Below are positions 1-8,651 of a DNA stretch of 64,000 bases, in pieces. Source of the DNA: an uncultured Dysosmobacter sp. (GTDB lineage: Bacteria; Bacillota; Clostridia; Oscillospirales; Oscillospiraceae); NCBI RefSeq assembly GCF_947631165.1, contig NZ_CANRKH010000009.1, positions 1-64,000 of the forward strand, given 5' to 3'. The translations under genes were made by a program, and so were the position numbers. The notes below the pieces were generated by a model. It had not been told where the DNA came from and did not search any database. It worked only from the letters and a program-made list of their open reading frames with translations. The stretch's first letter is position 1. Each line of letters opens with the position of its first letter.

Positions 1-1083
1 ATCTGTTCCGGAGCTCTGCAGGGCATTTCTGCCTATCCGGTATCTGTGGAGGTCAATATCGCAAGAGGACTTCCGGCATTTTATATGGTAGGTTCCCTGA
101 GCGGGGAGGTGCGGGAATCGCGGGAGCGTGTCTGCGTTGCGCTGAAAAATGCAGGGTTCGATCTGCCGCCCAGCCATGTGACCGTGAATCTGTCGCCGGC
201 GGACCGCAGAAAGGAGGGGACGGCCTTTGACCTGCCGATCGCGGTGGGGATTCTGGCCGCGGCGGAATATTTTCCGCAGGCCGCGGCGGCAGACATTTTG
301 TTTTTGGGAGAGCTGGGGCTTGACGGTGAGATCAAGCAGGTGCCCGGTGTGCTCCCCATCGTACAGGAGGCGGCGAAAAGGGGCATCAGACAGTGCGTGG
401 TGCCTGCGGACAATGCAAAGGAGGGCGCGGCGATTGCGGGCATCTCGGTGCGGGGAGCCGCTCACATACGGCAGGTGCTGGACTTCCTCAGAGCGCCTCT
501 GGAGGGCCGTGAGGAAGTGCTCCCCGCCTGTGCGCCGGAGTGCGGTGTGAATCCTTCCGAAAGAGGCGCAGGGGAAATGCTTGATTTCGCTCAGGTCAGC
601 GGTCAGGAGTCTGCGAAGCGCGCTGCGGAAATTGCGGCAGCGGGATTCCACAATCTGTTGATGGTGGGGCCGCCGGGCGCGGGGAAATCCATGATCGCCA
701 AGCGGATTCCGGGAATCCTTCCGGCGCTGACACCGGAGGAGAGTCTTCAGGTGACCGCTGTGGCGAGCGTGGCGGGACTGACCGGAGGCGGTACGGCGCT
801 GGTGAAAATGCGCCCGTTTCAGGATCCGCATCATACCATATCCCAGGCGGCGATGATAGGGGGCGGCAATTCTCCCAGGCCCGGGGTCATCTCTCTTGCG
901 CACAGGGGCGTCCTGTTCCTGGACGAGCTTCCGGAGTTTGGGCGGGAGGTCTTAAACAGCCTGCGTCAGCCTCTGGAGGAGAGACATGTCAATATTTCGC
1001 GAGCCGGCGTGAACGTTTCCTATCCCAGCGATTTCATGCTGGTCTGCGCCATGAACATCGCAACAACGAAATTGATACAATAA
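1..1083 (+). CDS. comM: YifB/ComM-family Mg-chelatase-like AAA+ ATPase, truncated at both ends
   Basis: The frame is open from base 1, so the true start lies just outside the window. The first codons read [17 protein letters not shown], typical of the YifB/ComM N-terminus. The N-terminal Lon-S5-like domain is followed by an AAA+ core with Walker A GPPGAGKS and Walker [11 protein letters not shown]. ComM proteins are hexameric helicases that promote branch migration during uptake of transformed DNA. The similarity stops after VCAMN (base 1056). Family members continue with a Cys-rich PCPCGYY segment, but here eight unrelated residues and a stop follow. I infer that a mobile element joined here and removed the C-terminal third. 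The 3' half of the gene is not in this window. Confidence 0.9.
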   Translation: MCSGALQGISAYPVSVEVNIARGLPAFYMVGSLSGEVRESRERVCVALKNAGFDLPPSHVTVNLSPADRRKEGTAFDLPIAVGILAAAEYFPQAAAADILFLGELGLDGEIKQVPGVLPIVQEAAKRGIRQCVVPADNAKEGAAIAGISVRGAAHIRQVLDFLRAPLEGREEVLPACAPECGVNPSERGAGEMLDFAQVSGQESAKRAAEIAAAGFHNLLMVGPPGAGKSMIAKRIPGILPALTPEESLQVTAVASVAGLTGGGTALVKMRPFQDPHHTISQAAMIGGGNSPRPGVISLAHRGVLFLDELPEFGREVLNSLRQPLEERHVNISRAGVNVSYPSDFMLVCAMNIATTKLIQ

Positions 1084-1134
1084 AAAACCGCTAAAATGCG
1101 TGGAAATAAGCCTTTTCACGGATTTTGCGGTTTT
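1084..1134. terminator. Long inverted repeat just inside the comM junction
   Basis: AAAACCGC at the left pairs with GCGGTTTT at the right, and an inner near-perfect stem (AAAAT-CGTG with CACG-ATTTT) extends it. A T-rich run follows. It could terminate transcription in the plus direction. It also sits within 30 bases of the point where comM is broken, so it may mark the end of the integrated element. Confidence 0.55.
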
Positions 1135-1255
1135 ATTTTTTCATTTTTTGAGCCTTTTTCCGGCTGTGGGGACTGCTCCGTTTTCCGATTTTGCACCCCC
1201 TTTTAACGATAGCAGGAATCGTTAAAAGGTATGAATGATGCATGAGAGTATGGAA

Positions 1256-2257
1256 TCATGCCTTGATAGGAAAACTGGTTTCCGCATCATTTTTGGGTTT
1301 TATCTTGAATATCACCCGCCACTGTACTTCTGGCACAGGCTCAAAATGCAGGGAGGAAACTGCCATCCGTTTGTCAGGGGCGACATTTTTTCCGGCCATA
1401 AAAACTGCTGTGGGGCCGTCTGACCCGCCCGGCTGCCCCTGGGCATCACCCATTCTTGGCTTGTCGCCTTCTGCGCAGTCCCGGATGGTAAAGAGGCTTC
1501 GGTCTAATTCCGGCGCAATGCTGTAGGAGAGTATTTGGCAGTATTCTGGGTAAACCACGCCTTTTGCCCCAATTTCTGCGAAGCTGTGCCTGGTCTGTTC
1601 ACACTCGTGCAGTGTCAGGATGTATTCCTGCCCGGTTATGGGATGGGCCACCTTTACCGTTTCACCATTACAGGAAACGCCGGTGGAAAAATGTCCCGTA
1701 GTGATGGAAATTAAGTTTGCCTGGAAAGCCAGTGATATTTTTTGAGGGAACAGAATCGGTTCTCCGTTCCAGTCATAGCAAAGCCGTTCAAAATACCAGC
1801 AACATTCTCTGTTGCATTTATAAGTATCCATCCATTCCCCCGCAGTTTTGTTATTTTCAAATCCGCCCTCGCTGGCAGGTACATTCCCCATCTGAATTAT
1901 ATTTTCTGGATACCATCTCAGGCTGCTGCTCATGCGGAGTAACAGAGGTGTATCATCGAGGAATATTTTTACGGCAAATTCCCTGCATCCGGGGTTCTCT
2001 GCATCTAACTGATCAAATTCTTCTTGAGTTTTTAGGGATATCCGCCGCTCATAATCCCATTTTGTCAAGAACGCTGCCATGTCTCCTGTCGGGACTTTTG
2101 CACATACGTCAAGGGCAGCGCCCGCTTTCCCTACATAGACTGCCGGGATTAGAATTTCCTGTTTGTCCCAAAGAAAAGAGCGGTTGACAGGGAGGGGCGT
2201 CAGCTTGGTTTCAGGCGTGCCTTTCCCCCATATATTGTTATCATGGTATACGTCCAT
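1256..2257 (-). CDS. Unknown 333-residue cargo protein with a GGSDGPT motif
   Basis: I do not recognise a family. The protein is soluble, with no signal peptide or membrane segment. A good ribosome binding site (AAGGAGG) precedes the start. Near the C-terminus, residues about 277-290 read GGSDGPTAVFMAGK. This resembles the GGADGPT signature of the beta subunit of sodium-pumping decarboxylases, but none of that protein's membrane helices are present. Nearly the same motif occurs in the unrelated protein at 10274-10924. The gene stands alone and diverges from the GntR operon. It is probably a cargo gene of the mobile element. Function unknown. Confidence 0.7.
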   Translation of the reverse strand: MDVYHDNNIWGKGTPETKLTPLPVNRSFLWDKQEILIPAVYVGKAGAALDVCAKVPTGDMAAFLTKWDYERRISLKTQEEFDQLDAENPGCREFAVKIFLDDTPLLLRMSSSLRWYPENIIQMGNVPASEGGFENNKTAGEWMDTYKCNRECCWYFERLCYDWNGEPILFPQKISLAFQANLISITTGHFSTGVSCNGETVKVAHPITGQEYILTLHECEQTRHSFAEIGAKGVVYPEYCQILSYSIAPELDRSLFTIRDCAEGDKPRMGDAQGQPGGSDGPTAVFMAGKNVAPDKRMAVSSLHFEPVPEVQWRVIFKIKPKNDAETSFPIKA

Positions 2258-2289
2258 TAAATGTTCCTCCTTAAGTGTTCAATGAAGCA

Positions 2290-2295
2290 ATTATA
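2290..2295 (-). promoter_or_regulatory. -10 box for the minus-strand unknown gene
   Basis: Read on the minus strand this is a perfect TATAAT, about 30 bases upstream of the start at 2257. No clear -35 box was found. The rest of 2296-2530 is AT-rich and I see no gene in it. Confidence 0.4.
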
Positions 2296-2533
2296 CCATG
2301 TATGCAAAAATAATTCTATGAGTGCGCTTGTCTGCGGTATGGTAGTTCTATGCTTTTCATTTCCAGAAAATAGTTGTTTCATGCAATCTAATAAAATGCG
2401 GGAGAGTTTCTATGGTATAGTCAACGGGCGTTCTTATGCGGGGGTGCTGGTAGTTTGTTTTTTTTAGGGGGGTGTGCTTTGTGTTGTCTGTACCGCCTTA
2501 CAGAATTTGTCTGTAACTTTTTATTGAAAGCTG

Positions 2534-2582
2534 TTGACGGCTGGTGTGTTCTGTTGTATACTGTACTTGTTAGAACAGTACA
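2534..2582 (+). promoter_or_regulatory. Promoter and palindromic operator of the GntR-ABC operon
   Basis: TTGACG (2534-2539) and TATACT (2557-2562) are separated by 17 bases, a strong vegetative promoter. A palindrome TGTACT-N9-AGTACA (2562-2567 and 2577-2582) starts at the last base of the -10 box. This is where a GntR/YtrA-type repressor would bind to control its own operon. Confidence 0.65.
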
Positions 2583-2603
2583 GAACGGATGGGGTGTAAA
2601 TTA

Positions 2604-2981
2604 ATGGAAATAGTAGTAAGCAATAGGGCGAGCCGGCCACTTTATGAGCAGATTGCTTCACAAATTAAAGCTGCAATAATGAGCGGTGAATTAAGTGCGG
2701 GTGAACCTATTCCGTCAATGCGCGCATTGGCGAAGTCTTTACAGATTAGTGTACTGACTGTGCAAAAAGCCTATGAAACCTTGCAAAGCGAGGGCTTTAT
2801 AGAAACAACGGCAGGAAAAGGGTGTTATGTATCAGCCCAAAACCAAGACTTCTATATGGAGGAGCAGCAAAAAAAGATAGAAGAAAAGTTTACGGAAGCG
2901 ATAGAGATTGCCCGGTCAAGCGGAATAACTCTCGAAAAACTAATAGGGCTGCTTTCGATTTTATATCAGGAGGACAATTAA
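2604..2981 (+). CDS. GntR family transcriptional regulator, YtrA type
   Basis: The protein has 125 residues. An N-terminal winged helix (PLYEQIASQIKAAIMSGEL, then SMRALAKSLQISVLTVQKAYETL) is typical of GntR proteins. The short C-terminal helical tail, in place of a large effector domain, places it in the YtrA group. These usually repress a downstream ABC transporter and respond to cell-envelope or antibiotic stress. The ATG at 2604 is preferred over 2589 because GGGG lies seven bases upstream. The stop abuts the ABC ATPase start, and a palindrome in the promoter is a likely autoregulatory site. Confidence 0.88.
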   Translation: MEIVVSNRASRPLYEQIASQIKAAIMSGELSAGEPIPSMRALAKSLQISVLTVQKAYETLQSEGFIETTAGKGCYVSAQNQDFYMEEQQKKIEEKFTEAIEIARSSGITLEKLIGLLSILYQEDN

Positions 2982-3845
2982 ATGGCAGGTAATGCTTTGG
3001 AAGTTAAAAATCTTACGAAAGATTATGGGGATTTTCTTCTTAATAAACTAAGTTTCACAATTCCCCGTGGTGCAATTATGGGGCTGATCGGAGAAAATGG
3101 AGCCGGAAAGTCCACAACAATCAACTGTATACTTAATGAAATCACGATTACAGATGGCCAAATCACTATTTTTGGAAAAGACAATATTTTGGATGAAGTT
3201 TTCATCAAGAATAAGATTGGGATAATATTTGACGAAAATCATTTTCCCGATGTATTGACACCTATTGAACTTGGGAAATGTATGGCCGGTATTTATTCAA
3301 ACTGGCAAAACCGTGAGTATCAAAATTATCTTACACAATTTGAGCTGCCCCTTAAAAAGAAAATTAAAGATTTTTCAAGAGGGATGAAAGTCAAATTGGC
3401 TTTTGCGGTTGCTCTTTCTCATAATGCGGAATTGTTAATCCTGGACGAAGCAACCAGTGGACTTGACCCTATAATCAGAGATGATATTCTTGACATCCTT
3501 ATCGACTTTGTTCAAGACGAAAATCACTCTGTATTGTTTTCTACCCACATAACAAGTGATTTAGAGAAAGTAGCCGATTATGTCACTTTTATACACAAGG
3601 GCAAGTTGATCTTCAGCCACCCTAAAGATGAACTGATTGATAACTATGGGATTGTGATTTGCGGTGCCGCCGTATTTGATAGTATGGATAAATCAGAGAT
3701 TATTGCTTTTCGCAAACAGGATTTTCAATATAAAGCTCTTGTACGAAACCGGCGAAAAGCAGAAAAGAAATATCCCAAGGCAATTGTAGAACCCGCAAAC
3801 ATTGATGATATTATGCTGTTCTATATAAAGGGGGAAACAAAATGA
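2982..3845 (+). CDS. ABC transporter ATP-binding protein
   Basis: This is a cytoplasmic nucleotide-binding subunit of 287 residues. Visible motifs are Walker A GENGAGKST, the signature FSRGMKVKLAFA (a variant of LSGGQ, usual in the YtrB/CcmA-like group), Walker B LLILDEATSGLDP, and an H-loop in FSTHITSDLEKVADY. It pairs with the permease encoded next, whose ATG overlaps its stop. With the GntR regulator in front, it is probably an exporter for toxicity or antibiotic stress. The substrate cannot be told from sequence. Confidence 0.92.
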   Translation: MAGNALEVKNLTKDYGDFLLNKLSFTIPRGAIMGLIGENGAGKSTTINCILNEITITDGQITIFGKDNILDEVFIKNKIGIIFDENHFPDVLTPIELGKCMAGIYSNWQNREYQNYLTQFELPLKKKIKDFSRGMKVKLAFAVALSHNAELLILDEATSGLDPIIRDDILDILIDFVQDENHSVLFSTHITSDLEKVADYVTFIHKGKLIFSHPKDELIDNYGIVICGAAVFDSMDKSEIIAFRKQDFQYKALVRNRRKAEKKYPKAIVEPANIDDIMLFYIKGETK

Positions 3846-4483
3846 AGGGATTAATTCAAAAAGATTTTTATGTAATGAGAGAACGTATACGTCCTGTGAA
3901 CTATGCTCTTATCGCTTTTGCTGCACTGGCTGTGTTAACTTATTTTCGATCAGTAGGAGCAATGTATGTATCACTTTTCCTGCCGTTGATTTTAGTAGGT
4001 ATTCCTAAAACGATTATGGTATATGACACGCAATGTAAATGGGATAAATTTGCGATTGCGCTACCTGCCACACGAAAAACAATTATTGCAAGCAGATACT
4101 TGTTTTTTACAATCCTTGCTGTTGTAATGTCTATCATTTCATTCGCTCTGTGTGTTGCAGCAGGATTATTTTTTGAAGAACTTACACTTGCTCTGTGCGT
4201 GAAGTTTTCTCTGGCTGGATTTGTCATTGCACTATTTTATGGATTGCTGACGATTCCAACAGGTTATGCCCTGGGAGCTAATGGCGGTTCATTTACAATG
4301 ATGCTTTCCGTTATGCTGGTTTTGGCCATTGCATATATCCTAAAGAAATTTAATGTTGATTTGGAAAGTTTAGCTTTATGGCTTGCAAATTATGCAAGTA
4401 TTATCAGTGTTGTTGTTTTGGCAGTTATAGGGGCAATTTCTTATAAACTATCAGTTTATTTCTATACAAAGTTGCATTCATAG
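3842..4483 (+). CDS. ABC-2 type transporter permease
   Basis: The protein has 213 residues with about six hydrophobic membrane segments and little soluble sequence, as in ABC-2 permeases of GntR-linked operons. Its ATG overlaps the stop of the ATPase gene (ATGA), which indicates translational coupling. Together they would form an export complex in the cytoplasmic membrane. The substrate is unknown. Confidence 0.82.
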   Translation: MKGLIQKDFYVMRERIRPVNYALIAFAALAVLTYFRSVGAMYVSLFLPLILVGIPKTIMVYDTQCKWDKFAIALPATRKTIIASRYLFFTILAVVMSIISFALCVAAGLFFEELTLALCVKFSLAGFVIALFYGLLTIPTGYALGANGGSFTMMLSVMLVLAIAYILKKFNVDLESLALWLANYASIISVVVLAVIGAISYKLSVYFYTKLHS

Positions 4484-4606
4484 TGATGTAGAAAAATGGC
4501 AAACAATCAATGGTTTTGATGCCTGCTTTGCCATGGTAAACAAGACTAAAAATCTGGGAAGGCGGGATATAAATAAAAACGTGTTAGTCAATAACTGTGT
4601 TGGTTA

Positions 4607-4834
4607 TTGCATTTTTACTATATCAGGACGCTGTATTTATGGCATTTTCAGACTACGCCAACACATATGTTGGCTAATACCTTTGTGTTTAATATTATCC
4701 TGTTTTTCCCAAAGCATGAAACTTCTTTGCTTGTAAAACTTGTTCTTCTGTTTATAACTTTAGCTTTGGAGGCGTTTACTTACTATGCATTCATTATGTC
4801 GGAGTGTGACTTGCTGTCAGTGTTGCTTTCTTAA
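4607..4834 (+). pseudogene. Possible remnant of a second membrane permease gene
   Basis: A 75-residue open frame contains one convincing hydrophobic stretch (KLVLLFITLALEAFTYYAF). It follows an ABC permease gene that often has a second permease partner. No good ribosome binding site is seen and the upstream part is not open. I infer a decayed gene fragment. It could also be chance. Little else is recognisable in 4484-5000. Confidence 0.25.
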
Positions 4835-4873
4835 TTGTAGCAGCAATAGTTCATAAACTGAAAATACACAAAA

Positions 4874-4921
4874 GACAAACCGCCGCACTATGGATTCCAT
4901 CCGCCATATGCGGCGGTCTGT
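4874..4921. terminator. Strong hairpin between the ABC and Agr-like operons
   Basis: GACA-AA-CCGCCGCA pairs with TGCGGCGG-TC-TGTC around a loop that contains a further ATGG/CCAT pairing. No T-run follows, so this may be a non-canonical terminator or another structured element. Confidence 0.4.
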
Positions 4922-5008
4922 CATTCCCATAGGCAGGCCGGGCGGCCTGATAAGGGAAATTGCTTGGAAAGCGGGGGAACTTAGAGGTAATATGCAGACA
5001 CGGCTTTA

Positions 5009-5045
5009 TAGTCGTTTGGTGCAATTTATGGGAGTTTCGTGCAAT
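5009..5045 (+). promoter_or_regulatory. LytTR-type direct repeats upstream of the response regulator gene
   Basis: Two copies of a box ending in TTTGGTGCA and TTTCGTGCA are spaced 20 bases apart (GTGCA at 5019-5023 and 5039-5043). LytTR-domain regulators bind pairs of short direct repeats about two helical turns apart. The position about 60 bases before the regulator gene suggests autoregulation. The same arrangement recurs at 7091-7124. Confidence 0.6.
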
Positions 5046-5101
5046 GGGATTTGATGGGATACCCCATAATCCGATATTATGTATGATGGGAGGTCGGTGC
5101 G

Positions 5102-5797
5102 ATGAAGATAGCAGTCTGCGATGACAGGGCGGATGACCGCGGCGCGATTAAGGCGCTGCTGGAAGCCTATGGGCGGGATTTTGAAATAAGGGAATACGGC
5201 TCCGGGAAAAGCCTGTGCGGGGATATGGATTACATACGGGAATGCGGCATCGTGTTTCTCGACATCAACATGGAGGGCATGGATGGTCTGGAGGTGGCAA
5301 GGCAGATAAAGGCGGAATGCCCGAAGGTGCATATCGTGCTGGTCACTGCCTATGTGAACTATGCGCTGGACGGGTATAAGGTAAAGGCGAGCCGGTTCCT
5401 TTTGAAGGATGACCTGGAACAGACCCTGCAGGAGTGCATGGACGACATCCTGCGGGAAATCCGGCAGGAGGAGCGGGTGGTGGAGTTCGGCTTCGTGGAG
5501 GGGAACGTCCGGCTTAAGGTGGACGACATCATCTATATCGAGACGAGCAAACATAAGAATGTGTTCTACACGAAGGAGCAGACATTCAGCATCTACAAAA
5601 AGATGGATGAGCTGGAGGAGGACTTGAGGGGGATGGGCTTTGTACGGATACACCAGAGTTTCCTCATCAACATGAAGTACATCGAGAGGATCAGCAGCTA
5701 TGTCATGATCCTGACCACGGGGAAGGAGATATCCGTGCCGAAGTCAAGGTACCCGGAAGTGAAGCGGCAGTACACATTGTTTAAGGGGGCGGAGTGA
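5102..5797 (+). CDS. LytTR-domain response regulator, AgrA-like
   Basis: The 231-residue protein has an N-terminal receiver domain with acidic residues in CDDRADD and the phospho-acceptor Asp at about residue 54 (FLDINMEGMDG). A C-terminal LytTR DNA-binding domain spans about 135-228, with VDDIIYIET and RIHQSFLINMKYIE. It should be phosphorylated by the kinase encoded next, then bind paired direct repeats to activate transcription. No AgrB or AgrD is seen nearby, so the signal is unknown. Matching repeats lie before this gene and before the operon at 7221. Confidence 0.92.
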   Translation: MKIAVCDDRADDRGAIKALLEAYGRDFEIREYGSGKSLCGDMDYIRECGIVFLDINMEGMDGLEVARQIKAECPKVHIVLVTAYVNYALDGYKVKASRFLLKDDLEQTLQECMDDILREIRQEERVVEFGFVEGNVRLKVDDIIYIETSKHKNVFYTKEQTFSIYKKMDELEEDLRGMGFVRIHQSFLINMKYIERISSYVMILTTGKEISVPKSRYPEVKRQYTLFKGAE

Positions 5798-5799
5798 TT

Positions 5800-7083
5800 A
5801 TGGGAAGATGGATACTTTCTTTTTGCATCATGGCGATAGAGACATGGGGGAGCATATACTTTTTTGACATCTTCATGGAAAGGAAAAGGAAAGGCTGGCT
5901 GGATAAATGCAGGCAGATTATTCTGTATTTTTTCTGTGTGCCTGTTGCGGTTCTTGCAGGACGCTTTGATGTAATGGGGATTAAGGTACTGTTGATTGTT
6001 TTGGTGTACATGGTGTTCTGTGCGGTTTTCTATGGGGCGGACTGGAAGCAGTGTATTTTCTTTTCCGGGTTGAATTATTCGCTGCTGTTTTTGGCAGACC
6101 TTTTTTCAGTGCTGGCTGAGAACATACTGACAGCCAAGGATGAGGCATATGCGTTTAAATATACCTTTTTGGCGCTGACCACAAAACTGGTCTGGGTTCT
6201 CTTGCTTTTTATGCTCCGCAGGATATGGAAAGGGAAAAATAGCTATGGTGAACTTTCCCACAAGGAATGGCGGAAATTCGGCATGGTGCCGCTGTTCACC
6301 TTGGCGTCCATGCTGCTTATGTATTTCTGTTACAGCGGTGAGAAAAAGGTGCAGGCGGTCTACCTTTTCATTGCGGCGGGGCTGATCATGATAAACTTCC
6401 TTGTGATGGTGCTGATGCGTGACATCCTTATGAAAGGGGAGCTGCTGCGGGAAAGCGCGCTGACAGACCAGAAGAAGGAAAGCCAGCTCGCGCATTACCG
6501 GGATATGCAGGCGGTCTACGAGCGGCAGGGGCGGAAGATGCATGACTATAAGAACCAGATAAGGACAATGCAGGTGCTGTTAAAGGAAGGCGATGTGCAG
6601 GCAGCCGCCGGGCTTGCGGAACGGCTGACGGAGAGCATATCGGTGGAGATGTCGGCGGTCAACACGAACCACCCTGTCGTGAACGCAGTCCTGAACCAGA
6701 AGTTCCATGCCGCAAGGGAACAGGGCGTGTCCATGATATTCAAGGTGGGCGATATGAGCGGGATGCGGCTGGACGGGGAGGAAATAGTAATCCTGCTTTC
6801 CAACCTGCTGGATAATGCTATCCATGAGTGTGTCAAGGTTGTAAAGGCGGGGCGGAAAGCCGTCATAAACATCAAGCTGGTGCAGGAGGGCGGGAAGATG
6901 ATTTTTTCCGTAAAGAACCCCGTGGCGGAGAAAGTGCAGGCCACGGACGGCATTGTGTTGGATTCCAGTGAAGGGATGCACGGCATCGGGCTTATGAACG
7001 TAAAGGCTGTGGTGGATAAATATGGCGGCGATTTTGCCGTCTTCTGCGATGGGGAAAAGTTCCAGGCGGTGGTGATGATATGA
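5800..7083 (+). CDS. GHKL-domain sensor histidine kinase, AgrC-like
   Basis: The N-terminal half has about six hydrophobic membrane segments. It is followed by a coiled linker, an H-box (KMHDYKNQI, His about residue 248), an N-box (NLLDNAIHE) and a G-rich GMHGIGLMNV segment. This is the usual plan of AgrC/ComD-type sensors of peptide signals. The gene overlaps the end of the response regulator, so they form a two-component pair. A start at GTG 5794 is possible. ATG 5800 fits the GGGGGCGGAG site better. Confidence 0.88.
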   Translation: MGRWILSFCIMAIETWGSIYFFDIFMERKRKGWLDKCRQIILYFFCVPVAVLAGRFDVMGIKVLLIVLVYMVFCAVFYGADWKQCIFFSGLNYSLLFLADLFSVLAENILTAKDEAYAFKYTFLALTTKLVWVLLLFMLRRIWKGKNSYGELSHKEWRKFGMVPLFTLASMLLMYFCYSGEKKVQAVYLFIAAGLIMINFLVMVLMRDILMKGELLRESALTDQKKESQLAHYRDMQAVYERQGRKMHDYKNQIRTMQVLLKEGDVQAAAGLAERLTESISVEMSAVNTNHPVVNAVLNQKFHAAREQGVSMIFKVGDMSGMRLDGEEIVILLSNLLDNAIHECVKVVKAGRKAVINIKLVQEGGKMIFSVKNPVAEKVQATDGIVLDSSEGMHGIGLMNVKAVVDKYGGDFAVFCDGEKFQAVVMI

Positions 7084-7089
7084 ACTTTA

Positions 7090-7126
7090 TGGTCATTTCG
7101 TGCAATTTATAGTCACTTGGTGCAGT
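7090..7126 (+). promoter_or_regulatory. LytTR-type direct repeats upstream of the unknown operon
   Basis: GGTCATTTCGTGCA and AGTCACTTGGTGCA are spaced exactly 20 bases apart (GTGCA at 7100-7104 and 7120-7124). Box sequence and spacing match the pair at 5009-5045. They lie about 100 bases before the start at 7221. I infer that the AgrA-like regulator switches on the 7221-11496 operon. Confidence 0.6.
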
Positions 7127-7220
7127 CCGGGTAGGAAAATGGGCTACATCTGCCGAAAATTTCTATGAAGCATATAGGTCAGGGTTGGCGCAAAAAAATT
7201 TAGTCAAGGAGGATGATGAC

Positions 7221-8494
7221 ATGGATGTTTCAAATGTAGGGCGGCAGGCGGTTATCCGTACCAGCCGAAAGCAGCAAATGACCTGAAGGAGGAAGTCAGG
7301 AACACACCCGATTCCGAAAAGAGGAACTTGGGCGTGGTCGTTGAGATTTCAAAGGACTTGCCGGAAGCGGTCCGGCAGAGGATACAAAGCGGGGAGCGCG
7401 GGAAATATGGCGATGCAGCGCATAGGGCAGTCGGAAACGGTGCAAACGGAATGGCGAGCTTTTACGGTGTAAGCGTGACAAAAGAGCAGAGCGAAAAGCT
7501 CCAAAGCGTGATCAGGGGGTTGGAAGAACAGCCGCATGGAAACTTAGGTGATTCATGGAATGTTGGGGCTTATGCACAGCTTGGGCTTAAAGTTTCACAG
7601 CTCTCTTATGCCTGTAAGGAGATTGGCCTGTCTGATGAAGCGGCAGGGCAGATAACAGGCGCATACGGAAAACAGGCAGAAGAAAAAATCAGTAAAGTAA
7701 ACCATATGATCGAGTCTGTTGCAAAGCAGGTGAAGATTGAACAGGAAAAATTCTATAAGGAGCATGGAAAGCCTGATTACAGGAAAGGCGCGGCGGAAAT
7801 GAAGGGAAGCCTTGTGAATAAGAGCGCTTCTGGAAAGAACAGCGTGGAACTGAACAGGGAGGCGAACATTGATATTTACAGGATGTTCTCCAATCTTGAC
7901 GTGGGCAGTAAAGAAAGGTTTGTGAACAGTTTTGCGAAAGCGGTTGACAGCTTCAAGAATTACTGTGCAGGCGGCGAAGTGCAGATAACAAGAGACAATT
8001 ATTTACAATATGCCAACATGGTACAGCAGATGTTTGGCAATAAGAAAAGTTCCACCAATCCGTTAGCCCAATGTGATTATGGGAATTTTGCACTGCGGTT
8101 CAAGCCGGCTGACATTCAATTCACAAAACCGAATTGGGATAACATCATGACGAAGCGTGATAAGCCTGCAATGTCGGAGAAAGAATTTGAGGCGGCAATA
8201 AAGGAGCTGGCGCAGAAAGAATTTGCCACCGGGAAGCGGGATGATGCGGCATATAGGAAATTATGTATGCAGCATGGAGAGACCGTTTCCCCGGACAGGA
8301 AAGCCATAAGCACGGAGGAAGAATTTGCAAGGGCGCGGGTGTTTACATCTATTTATAATGATGAATTGGCACGTCTGAAAAAAGAGTATGGGGAAAACGC
8401 AAAAGGGACCGTATCTTATCAGCAGATACAGTCTGACTTGGCAGCAGGTACAAAAGCACCGTCTTCGGGCAGTACATTGGATATACAGATATAA
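7221..8494 (+). CDS. Unknown protein with SPDRK module, apparent frameshift near the start
   Basis: The family is not recognised. The best start is ATG 7221, seven bases after AAGGAGG. That frame (MDVSNVGRQA) stops after about 22 codons, while the long frame (YPYQPKAANDLKEEV onward) runs one base out of register to 8494. A missing base near 7245-7252 is the simplest explanation. A slip or an internal TTG start at 7328 is also possible. The body is hydrophilic and helical, without signal peptide. Its C-terminal part (residues about 285-335) has KEFATGK-FxL-VSPDRKAI, a module shared with the proteins at 9179 and 10960. It is the first gene after a LytTR-type site. Confidence 0.6.
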
Positions 8495-8508
8495 TCTTTA
8501 CACCCTAT

Positions 8509-8556
8509 TCCGCAGAGGCGCATAAACCTTTGCCTCTGCGGACTGCGAGGGTGCAG
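8509..8556. repeat. Nested hairpin, copy 1 of the CACCCT/AGGGTG element
   Basis: An outer stem (CACCCT with AGGGTG) encloses a perfect inner stem of TCCGCAGAGGC with GCCTCTGCGGA. A second copy at 9902-9935 keeps the outer pair and the following GCAGGGG but has lost the inner hairpin. A terminator, processing site or RNA element between operon genes are all possible. Confidence 0.5.
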
Positions 8557-8651
8557 GGGCGGCTCTGAGCGGGAAAGGGACTAAGTATTAGGACGGACAG
8601 CATAGGTGGCATTTTACCATTTGGCGGATATTTTAAATAGGAGAAAAATGT

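Noticed and set aside
1717-2187. Plus-strand frames opposite the minus-strand unknown gene.
   Set aside because: No ribosome binding site, and the minus frame is longer with a good start, a promoter box and the GGSDGPT motif.
5006-5653. A 215-codon frame on the minus strand over the response regulator gene.
   Set aside because: The plus-strand gene has clear domains and a ribosome binding site. The other frame has no recognisable domain.
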